A stretch of 64,000 nucleotides of DNA from Micromonospora sp. WMMD812 (GTDB taxonomy: Bacteria > Actinomycetota > Actinomycetes > Mycobacteriales > Micromonosporaceae): NCBI RefSeq assembly GCF_027497215.1, contig NZ_CP114904.1:3184001-3248000 (forward strand), read 5' to 3'. The notes under the pieces are model-generated. The model made no database searches, was not told the DNA's origin, and worked only from the letters and a program-made list of their open reading frames with translations. Positions 16,924-25,575 of the stretch are shown here, one piece after another. Each line of letters starts with the position of its first letter. Positions within the stretch are counted from its first letter, which is position 1. Both the position numbers and the translations under genes were made by a program.

Positions 16924-17769
16924 GTGCGCATCGACGAGCAGCCGCGGACCCGTTGGCCCGATCTGTCCGGTTTCCGGCATCGCCGGCCCGACCTCCGGCT
17001 CGGCAGCCGTCTCCAGCGGATCGAGCGGCCCGGCGCGGTGCCCGGGGACCGGATCACCGTGCAGCACACCGTAGCCACCGCGACGGCCGAATACACGCTG
17101 CTGCTGAACGCGCCCGGCTGGCTGGGCCGGCGCGCGGTCGGCGAGGCACTACGGGACGCGGTCGCCGAACTGCGCGCCATCGACCTCACCTACGGCCCGA
17201 CCCGCCCGGAGAGCCTGGTGTCCCGACTGCGCCGGGACGAGATCAGCCCGGAGTCGTACCCCCCGCTGGCCGACCTGGTGGACCGCTGCGCCGCCATGCG
17301 CGCGGCCACCGACGGCTGGTTCGACGCCTGGGCGGTGCCCGGCGGCTTCGACCCCGGTGGCCTGCTCGGCGGCTGGGCCGTGGAGCGCGCCGCCGCCCGG
17401 CTGCGCGCCAACGGCGTGCACGACTACGCCCTGGTCACGGGCGCCGACCTGGTGGTACGCGGCCACGCACCGCACGGCGGCCCGTGGCGGGTGGCCGTGC
17501 ACCACCCCACCGACCAGGACCGGCCGCCCCTGGTGCTGGAGATGACCGAAGGCGCGGTCGGCACGTCCGGGGTCAGCGGACGGCAGGGGCATGTGATCGA
17601 CCCGCACACCGGGGAGCCGGCGGACCAGTTGGTCGCCGCGACCGTGGTGGGCCCGGACCTCGCGGTGGCCGACGCCTACGCCACCGCGCTCTACGCCGCC
17701 GGCCCGGCCGGCCTGTCCTGGTTCCGCGACGGCTCCGAATACCGGGCGCTTTTCGCCCACCGCCGCTGA
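16924..17769 (+). CDS. ApbE-like FAD:protein FMN transferase family protein
   Basis: 281 residues. ApbE enzymes attach FMN from FAD to Thr/Ser of flavoprotein subunits using a divalent metal. Family features in order: PGGFDPGGLLGGWAVERAAARL (the DPGGLAKGWAVD region), YALVTGADLVVRG in the position of the NxGGD loop, TEGAVGTSGVSGRQGHVIDP with HxxDPxTGxP, and DLAVADAYATALYAAGP with the metal-binding Asp. The ALGT-type N-terminus is weak and there is no signal peptide, so it would be cytoplasmic. The start GTG at 16924 is uncertain; the first 45 residues are not family-like. No obvious target flavoprotein is adjacent. Confidence 0.78.
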   Translation: MRIDEQPRTRWPDLSGFRHRRPDLRLGSRLQRIERPGAVPGDRITVQHTVATATAEYTLLLNAPGWLGRRAVGEALRDAVAELRAIDLTYGPTRPESLVSRLRRDEISPESYPPLADLVDRCAAMRAATDGWFDAWAVPGGFDPGGLLGGWAVERAAARLRANGVHDYALVTGADLVVRGHAPHGGPWRVAVHHPTDQDRPPLVLEMTEGAVGTSGVSGRQGHVIDPHTGEPADQLVAATVVGPDLAVADAYATALYAAGPAGLSWFRDGSEYRALFAHRR

Positions 17770-18086
17770 GCGGCAACCCGACCGGGGGCCGGCGATCGGC
17801 CCCCACGCCCGCGGCAACGGCCGTGGGGGCCGGTCAGCGACGAGTGCGCGTGGCTCGCGCAATCGAGGGGTGCGGACCGGTCGGGTCAGGGCGTCGACCT
17901 CGCCACCCGAAGACGGGCCGACGTCACGTACTCGGCCGGTGACCGCACGGGTACGCTAGCGAATCGACGCAACTCGACGCAAGAGTCTCCACAGCGGACT
18001 GTCCCGGCGAGAGGCTGTCAACTCGGCGGCTGGCCAGCGGCGGGGCAGTTTCGACATGGTGAACGTTGAATGGCACGCTGTGCGCC
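17770..18086. other. Intergenic region with overlapping hairpins
   Basis: 317 nt. Near 17784-17804 a GGGGGCCG/CGGCCCCC hairpin lies just after the apbE-like stop. Its 3' arm can instead pair with CGTGGGGGCC at about 17824-17833, so two stems are mutually exclusive. There is no U-tract. A tandem pair CGACGCAA lies near 17965-17983. CACGCT 7 nt before the GTG at 18087 may be a leaderless -10. No ORF or RNA gene is supported. Confidence 0.4.
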
Positions 18087-18443
18087 GTGAGTTTCGATCT
18101 CAGCGTGTGGGCCCTGGCCGACGGCGCGACGCCCGAGGACGTGCGGGCAGCGGTGCAGCGGTGCCGTCAGGGGCAGCACCATGACCGCCACCCCGACCCG
18201 CGTGTCGTCCGGTTCTACCGGGCCATCACCGCCGTCTACCCCGACCGGCATCCCGGCCCGGACAGCCCGTGGGCGGTCGCGCCGCTGCACGCGGCCAACG
18301 ACCACATCGAGCTGAACCTGCATCCGACCTGCGAGGACCAGGTGCTGCTCGACATCGAGCGGCTCGCGGGCGAGAACGGGCTGATGCTCTTCGACGCCCA
18401 GGACGGCTCGGTCTACCCACCGCCGGCCCGGCTGCCCGGCTGA
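18087..18443 (+). CDS. Conserved-looking hypothetical protein
   Basis: 118 residues from GTG at 18087. It begins SFDLSVWALADGATPEDVRA and has APLHAANDHIELNLHPTCEDQVLLDIERLAGENGLMLFDAQDG. The pattern, with a C-terminal LFDAQDGSVYPP, is like small proteins seen in actinobacteria and beside immunity-type genes, but I do not recognise a named family. It has no signal peptide or membrane segment. A CACGCT box 7 nt before the start fits a leaderless transcript. It converges with serA, with a strong hairpin between. Confidence 0.6.
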   Translation: MSFDLSVWALADGATPEDVRAAVQRCRQGQHHDRHPDPRVVRFYRAITAVYPDRHPGPDSPWAVAPLHAANDHIELNLHPTCEDQVLLDIERLAGENGLMLFDAQDGSVYPPPARLPG

Positions 18444-18476
18444 CCCGGGCCCGGCAACCGGCCCCGGCACGAGGAA

Positions 18477-18501
18477 GGGGCCCGGCGGATCGCCGGGCCC
18501 C
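18477..18501. terminator. Bidirectional hairpin between 18443 gene and serA
   Basis: A perfect 11-bp stem, GGGGCCCGGCG / CGCCGGGCCCC, with a 3-nt loop lies between two convergent stops. There is no long T-run on either strand, as is common in high-GC actinobacteria. Confidence 0.7.
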
Positions 18502-18520
18502 CCGTCGTGCTGCCGTCAGC

Positions 18521-20119
18521 TCACTCGTCGCGCAGGTCCGCGGCGCTGGCCGCGGTCGCGCCGATCGAGTCGGCGGCGGAGGTGAGCAGGTCCGCGCCGA
18601 GCGCCTGGTCGACGGTGAGCGTCATCAGCGTCTCACCGCCGGCCTCCCGGCGAGCCACCTGCATCGCCGCGATGTTGATGCCCGCCTCGCCGAGCAGGGT
18701 CCCGACGGTGCCGACCACGCCGGGCCGGTCGACGTAGCGGAGGAAGAGCAGGATGCCCTCCGCGCCGATCTCGACGTCGAACCCGTCGACCTCGGTCAGC
18801 TTGATGACGTCGCGGACTCCGCTGCTGGTCACCGTGCCCGAGACGCGGACCGTACGGCCGTCCGGCAGGGCGCCGCGGACGGTGACCAGGGTCGGCTGGT
18901 CGACCGTGTCGGCCAGGGTGGCCAGGGTGACCTCGACACCGCGCTCCGCCGCCAGGTGCGGCGCGTTGACGTAGGTGACCTGCTCCTCGACCACCGAGCT
19001 GAACAGGCCCTTGGTGGCGGCGAGCTTGAGCACCGCCACGTCGTGGCTGACGATCTCGCCCCGCACCTCGACGGTCACGCTCGCGGCGACCCCGCCGGCC
19101 ACCGCGGTGAAGGCCCGGCCGAGCTTCTCGGCCAGCGGAAGCAGCGGTCGCACGTCCTCGGCGACCACGCCGCCGGCCTGCACGTTCACCGCGTCCGGCA
19201 CGAACTCGCCCTGCAGCGCGAGCTTCACGCTCTTGGCCACCGCCAGGCCGGCCTTGTCCTGCGCCTCGTTGGTGGAGGCACCCAGGTGCGGGGTGGCCAC
19301 CACGTTGTCGAAGGCGAACAGCGGCGAGGAGGTGCACGGCTCCTTGGCGTAGACGTCCACGCCCGCCCCGGCCACCCGGCCCTCGGCGATCGCGTCGGCC
19401 AGGGCCTGCTCGTCCACCAGCCCGCCGCGCGCCGCGTTGACGATCCGGACGCCCGGCTTGACGACGGCCAACTCCTTCTCGCCGATCAGGCCGACGGTCT
19501 CCGGAGTCTTCGGCAGGTGGATGGAGATGAAGTCGGCTTCCCGCAGCAGCTCCTCCAGACCGACCAGGCGGACACCGAGCTGGGCCGCGCGGGCCGGCTG
19601 GATGTACGGGTCGTACGCGATGAGCCGAGTGCCGAACGCCGCGATCCGCTGGGCGAAGAGCACGCCGATGCGGCCGAGGCCGACCACGCCGACCGTCTTG
19701 CCCTGGATCTCCACGCCGGTGTACTTGGACCGCTTCCACTCCCCCGCCTTCAGCGCGGCGCTGGCGCTCGCGGTGTTGCGGGCGACGGCGAGCAGCAGCG
19801 CGACGGCCTGCTCGGCGGCGGAGACGATGTTGGACGTGGGGGCGTTGACGACCATGACGCCGCGTGCGGTGGCGGCCGGCACCTCGACGTTGTCCAGACC
19901 CACGCCGGCGCGGGCGACCACCCTGAGCCGCGGCGCCGCGGCGATGGCCTCGGCGTCGATCTGGGTGGCACTGCGCACGATGACGGCGTCGGCCTCGGCC
20001 AGCGCGGAGAGCAGGGCCGGGCGGTCGGTGCCGTCGACGTGCCGGACGTCGAAGTCGTGCGCGAGCACCTCGATGGCGGCGGGAGCGAGTTCTTCGGCGA
20101 TCAGTACGACAGGATTCAT
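18521..20119 (-). CDS. serA: D-3-phosphoglycerate dehydrogenase
   Basis: 532 residues, the long type I form found in actinobacteria. It oxidises 3-phosphoglycerate, the first step to serine. Residues 1-310 are the substrate and NAD domains: VVARAGVGLDNVEV, the Rossmann VGVVGLGRIGVLFAQR, NAARGGLVDE (Arg), and the catalytic His in VVATPHLGASTNEAQ. An intervening ASB domain follows (about 320-450), then a C-terminal ACT domain (LLFLRYVDRPGVVGTVGTLL) that binds serine for feedback inhibition. Its ATG start follows a 250-nt upstream region in which no clear promoter was found. Confidence 0.95.
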   Translation of the reverse strand: MNPVVLIAEELAPAAIEVLAHDFDVRHVDGTDRPALLSALAEADAVIVRSATQIDAEAIAAAPRLRVVARAGVGLDNVEVPAATARGVMVVNAPTSNIVSAAEQAVALLLAVARNTASASAALKAGEWKRSKYTGVEIQGKTVGVVGLGRIGVLFAQRIAAFGTRLIAYDPYIQPARAAQLGVRLVGLEELLREADFISIHLPKTPETVGLIGEKELAVVKPGVRIVNAARGGLVDEQALADAIAEGRVAGAGVDVYAKEPCTSSPLFAFDNVVATPHLGASTNEAQDKAGLAVAKSVKLALQGEFVPDAVNVQAGGVVAEDVRPLLPLAEKLGRAFTAVAGGVAASVTVEVRGEIVSHDVAVLKLAATKGLFSSVVEEQVTYVNAPHLAAERGVEVTLATLADTVDQPTLVTVRGALPDGRTVRVSGTVTSSGVRDVIKLTEVDGFDVEIGAEGILLFLRYVDRPGVVGTVGTLLGEAGINIAAMQVARREAGGETLMTLTVDQALGADLLTSAADSIGATAASAADLRDE

Positions 20120-20369
20120 CGGTCCTCGTAGCTGTAGTCAGAGCGGTCGGCCGGGCTGTCGGACGCCGCACTGCGCCCTGCGCCGAACCGGGTCATGGCC
20201 GTCAGGTGCCGGCTACGCACCTATCGCGATCGTAGGGGGCGGCTTGCCCGACGTGTTCCGGACTGTGGGGTGAGGGCCCTCACACCGCGTCGGCCCCCGG
20301 CCATCGTCCGTTCACCGTTGCGTCGCCGGGCTACAACGGGAGGCAGCATCCCCCGGGGAGGAGCAGCTC

Positions 20370-21773
20370 GTGCCGCTCGCCGTCCGTGTCGCTCTGCTCC
20401 GCCGCCTGGCGCGGCGCGATCTCTCCCGGTTCGGGCCACCGCTGGCCGAGGCGTTGGTCACGCGGTCCCGCCAGGTGAGCGTCCGCTCGGAGTTCGTGGC
20501 CCGGCGGACGGCGTCCGCCGAGGAGGCGGTGGCGCTCTACCGCCGGCTCGAACAGGAGCGGCCCGGGCGGTTCCGGGTCGGCCTGGCACGGGCCCTGGTC
20601 GCCCGCAGCTGGGTCCCCGACGACGAGACGGTGGGCGCCGCCCTCGAACGCGGCCGCGAGGCGATCGGCCACGTACGGGACGCCACCGACCGTCCGGCGC
20701 TGGTCGCCCTGGCCGAGGCGCGGCTGTTGGTCGCCTCGCTCACCACCCACAGCGCGACCCGGGAGGCGCTGCCGCTGGCCGACGCCGCCCGGGCGGCCTG
20801 GCGTCGCTGCGAGCCACTGGACCTCCGCGAACGGATGAGCCTGGTCCGGACGCTGCTGGTCATCGGCGACTGCCGGGCGAGGCTGGACCGGCAGGCGGAG
20901 GCGCTGGCCGTACGCCAGGACGCGCTCGACCGCTACCGGGCGCTCTCCTTCCGCCGGCGGGCGCGCTGGGCGCCGACCGGCTGGCTCGCCATGGTGGGGC
21001 TCGCCGACTCAATGGCCGCGCTCGGACGGCACACCGATGCCGTCGCCCTGGCCGACGAGGCCCGGTCCGACCTCGACTTCGTCGTCCGCCTGCTGCCCCG
21101 GCGCGCCCACGCGCTGCTGGGACAGCTGCTCCAGATCGTGGCGCAGAGCCGGGAGGCGCTCGGCGAGACCGAGGAGGCGCGCCGGGCGGCGGAGGAGGCG
21201 GTCGGACACCAACGGTGGCTGGTCACCGCGCACCCCGGCCGGTACGAGGCCGATCTCGCCGTAGCGCTGCGGACGCTGGCGGTCCGGTCGGTGCGGGCGG
21301 GCGATCCGGACGACGCTCTCGCACCGCTACGGGAGGCGGTGGAACTCGCGAGGGACGTCGACGACGACGCGCTGGTCCCGGCCCTGCTCGACCTGAGTGA
21401 CCTGCGGTACGCCGCCGGTGAGCGCGCCGAGGCGGAGTCGCTGCTGGCCGAGGCGGTCGCCCGCAGCCGGGTGAACGTCGACGACCTGCCGGAGGTGTGG
21501 CGCCCACGACTGGCCCGCGCCCTGCGCTCCCGCTGTGAACGGGAGCCGGCCGACGGGTCACCGACGGCGGAGCGGTGGGCGGCGGCAGTGGCGGCCGGCC
21601 GGGAGGCCGTGGAGCTGCACCGGAAGCTGGCCGGGGCGGACGGGCGGTACCGGGCGGAGCTGGCCAGCACACTGGCCGTGCTGGCGCGGGCGGTCGACCG
21701 GGCCGGGAACCCCGACGAGGCGGATGACCTGCGCCGCGAGTGCGAGACGATCCGTCGCGAACTCGACGGGTAG
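20370..21773 (+). CDS. Tetratricopeptide-repeat protein
   Basis: 467 residues, almost entirely alpha-helical with Ala/Leu/Arg/Glu-rich TPR-like pairs. Examples are EALAVRQDALDRYRAL, SREALGETEEARRAAEEAVG, ALAPLREAVELARDVDDDA and GRDAVELHRKL-type motifs near the end. No enzyme or HTH domain is attached. The GTG at 20370 has a GGGGAGGAG ribosome site. TPR proteins of this sort mediate protein contacts; no partner is evident. It converges with ilvC across a hairpin terminator. Confidence 0.75.
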   Translation: MPLAVRVALLRRLARRDLSRFGPPLAEALVTRSRQVSVRSEFVARRTASAEEAVALYRRLEQERPGRFRVGLARALVARSWVPDDETVGAALERGREAIGHVRDATDRPALVALAEARLLVASLTTHSATREALPLADAARAAWRRCEPLDLRERMSLVRTLLVIGDCRARLDRQAEALAVRQDALDRYRALSFRRRARWAPTGWLAMVGLADSMAALGRHTDAVALADEARSDLDFVVRLLPRRAHALLGQLLQIVAQSREALGETEEARRAAEEAVGHQRWLVTAHPGRYEADLAVALRTLAVRSVRAGDPDDALAPLREAVELARDVDDDALVPALLDLSDLRYAAGERAEAESLLAEAVARSRVNVDDLPEVWRPRLARALRSRCEREPADGSPTAERWAAAVAAGREAVELHRKLAGADGRYRAELASTLAVLARAVDRAGNPDEADDLRRECETIRRELDG

Positions 21774-21839
21774 CGCGGCCTCCGATCCTGGCGGCGAACG
21801 CCCATCGCGGGGCACTCTCCCCTGAGGACCGGCGGCCCT

Positions 21840-21870
21840 CCGCGACCGCCGGGCGGGCCGGCGGTCGCGG
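21840..21870. terminator. Hairpin between TPR gene and ilvC
   Basis: A perfect 13-bp stem, CCGCGACCGCCGG and its complement, with a 5-nt loop, sits between two convergent stops (21773 and 21881). It can serve both directions; no U-tract is present. Confidence 0.7.
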
Positions 21871-21880
21871 ACCGGAACCG

Positions 21881-23503
<1,623 letters not shown>

Positions 23504-23504
<1 letters not shown>

Positions 23505-25387
23505 CAGATGTCATCCTCGTCGAAGGCCGGGCGGACGCCGCGGGCGAACATGATCTCGTCGTTGCTGGTGCCGGCGGCGACCATCGGCCACACCATCGCG
23601 TCCTTGCCGACCACGAAGTCGATGACCACGGGGGCATCGTTGATCTCCATGGCGGCCGCGATGGTCTTGTCCACGTCCTCGGCGGTCTCGCAGCGCAGCC
23701 CGATGCAGCCGAGCGCCTCGGCGAGCTTCACGAAGTCGGGGATGCGGTGCTTGTGGGTGCCGAGGTCGGTGTTGGAGTAGCGCTCCCCGTAGAAGAGCGT
23801 CTGCCACTGCCGGACCATCCCGAGGTTGCCGTTGTTGATCACCGCGATCTTGACCGGGATGCCCTCCAGGGCGCAGGTGGCCAGCTCCTGGTTGGTCATC
23901 TGGAAGCAGCCGTCACCGTCGACCGCCCAGACCACCGCATCCGGCTTGCCGACCTTGGCGCCCATCGCCGCCGGGACGGCGTAGCCCATGGTGCCGAGGC
24001 CACCGGAGTTCAGCCAGGTGTGGGGCTTCTCGTACGAGATGAACTGGGAGGCCCACATCTGGTGCTGGCCGACGCCGGCCACGTAGATCGCGTCCGAGCC
24101 GACGATCTCGCCCAGCCGCTTGATCACGTACTGCGGGGAGAGCGTGCCGTCGGCCGGCTCCTCGTACCCCAGCGGGTAGCGCTTGCGCAGGTCGTCGAGC
24201 TGGGTCCACCAGTCCCCCAGGTCGGCGACGTGACCGGCCGACCGCTCGGTGGTGACCGCGGCGATCAGCTCGTCGATGACGTGCTGGGCGTCGCCGACGA
24301 TCGGGACGTCCGCGTGCCGGTTCTTGCCGATCTCCGCGGGGTCGATGTCGGCGTGCACCACCGTCGCGTCCGGGGCGAAGGAGTCCAGCCGGCCGGTGAC
24401 CCGGTCGTCGAAGCGCGCGCCCAGCGCCACGATCAGGTCCGCCTTCTGCAACCCGTAGACCGCGGCCACCGTGCCGTGCATGCCGGGCATGCCGAGGTGC
24501 TGCGGGTGCGAGTCGGGGAACGCGCCCAGCGCCATCAGCGTAGTGACCACCGGGATGCCGGTCAGCTCGGCGAGCCGGCGCAGCCCGTCGGTGGCGCCGG
24601 CCTTGAGCACGCCGCCGCCGACGTAGAGCACAGGCCGGCGGGCCGTGGTCATCAGCCGGGCCGCCTCGCGGATCTGCTTGCCGTGCGGGTGCAGGGTCGG
24701 CCGGTAGCCGGGCAGGTCCAGGGTCGGCGGCCAGGCGAAGGTGGTCGGCGCCTGCAGCACGTCCTTCGGGATGTCGACGAGCACCGGGCCGGGCCGCCCG
24801 GTGCTCGCCAGGTGGAACGCCTCGGCGAGCACCTGGGGGATCTCCTCGGCGCTCTGCACCAGGAAGTTGTGCTTGGTGATCGGCAGGGTGATGCCCTGGA
24901 TGTCCGCCTCCTGGAAGGCGTCCGTGCCGATCGAGGGCCGGGCCACCTGCCCGGTGATCGCCACCACCGGGACCGAGTCCATGTACGCGTCGGCGATCGG
25001 CGTGACGAGGTTCGTCGCACCGGGGCCGGAGGTCGCGATGCAGACACCCACCTTGCCGGTCGCCTGCGCGTAGCCGGTGGCCGCGTGCCCGGCGCCCTGC
25101 TCGTGACGGACCAGGATGTGCCGCACGGTGGAGTCGTAGAGCGGGTCGTACGCCGGCAGGATGGCGCCGCCCGGGATGCCGAAGACGACGTCGACACCGA
25201 GCGCCTCGAGGGACCGCACGAGCGAGCCGGCCCCGGAGACCTCGGCCGGGGCGGGTGTCCGTACCGCCGGGGCGGCCGGAGTGGCGGCGACCCGGGCGGC
25301 CGCGGGCTCGGCGTCGATCGCCGGCGCGGCGGTCGCGCGGGCCCGCCGTGCGGAGTGGGCGAGGGTCTCTGGCGTGGGTCTCGTCAT
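23504..25387 (-). CDS. ilvB: Acetolactate synthase large catalytic subunit
   Basis: 627 residues. It makes acetolactate or acetohydroxybutyrate using TPP, FAD and Mg. The catalytic Glu lies in [20 protein letters not shown]; the FAD region contains [14 protein letters not shown]; and the TPP/Mg site is [17 protein letters not shown] with the downstream [12 protein letters not shown]. The first 55 residues are an Ala/Pro-rich extension outside the conserved domain, as in many actinobacteria. It is the first gene of ilvBNC and is preceded by an attenuator at 25474-25571. Confidence 0.96.
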
Positions 25388-25473
25388 GGCGGTTCAGGCC
25401 TTCGGCTGGAGTGGGTGCGGCAGGTGTTGCGGGTGGAACGCGGGCGGGGCCCGCCCCGGGTGGGTCCGACGGC

Positions 25474-25507
25474 AATAAAAACGGCCCTCGTGCAGATGCA
25501 CGGGGCC
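25474..25507 (-). terminator. Attenuator terminator upstream of ilvB
   Basis: On the minus strand a GGCCC...CGTGCA / TGCACG...GGGCC stem with a tiny loop is followed by GTTTTTATT. It lies about 87 nt before the ilvB start, so it must be read through for ilvBNC expression. This is the second intrinsic terminator with a real U-tract in the window; the first precedes cimA. Confidence 0.85.
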
Positions 25508-25508
25508 A

Positions 25509-25535
25509 GCGCACTCTCGGTGAGGGAGAGTGCGC
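25509..25535 (-). promoter_or_regulatory. Leader hairpin touching the leader stop codon (ilvB attenuator)
   Basis: A perfect 10-bp stem, GCGCACTCTC / GAGAGTGCGC, with a 7-nt loop begins at the base after the leader TGA and ends one base before the terminator stem. The layout copies that of the cimA attenuator. A ribosome releasing at the stop codon would mask its 5' arm. Confidence 0.6.
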
Positions 25536-25571
25536 TCAGGTAAGTACTCGCAGCGACCGGTACGACGACAT
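25536..25571 (-). CDS. Leader peptide of the ilvB attenuator (MSSYRSLRVLT)
   Basis: An 11-residue ORF, ATG at 25571 to TGA at 25536-25538, ending Leu-Arg-Val-Leu-Thr, so the branched-chain codons are just before the stop. It is followed by a hairpin and a U-tailed terminator. The ATG lies exactly 7 nt after a CAGGCT -10 box, so the peptide is probably read from a leaderless transcript. Leader-peptide attenuation of ilvB operons is known in actinobacteria; this exact peptide is my reading of the sequence. Confidence 0.6.
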   Translation of the reverse strand: MSSYRSLRVLT

Positions 25572-25575
25572 GGGC

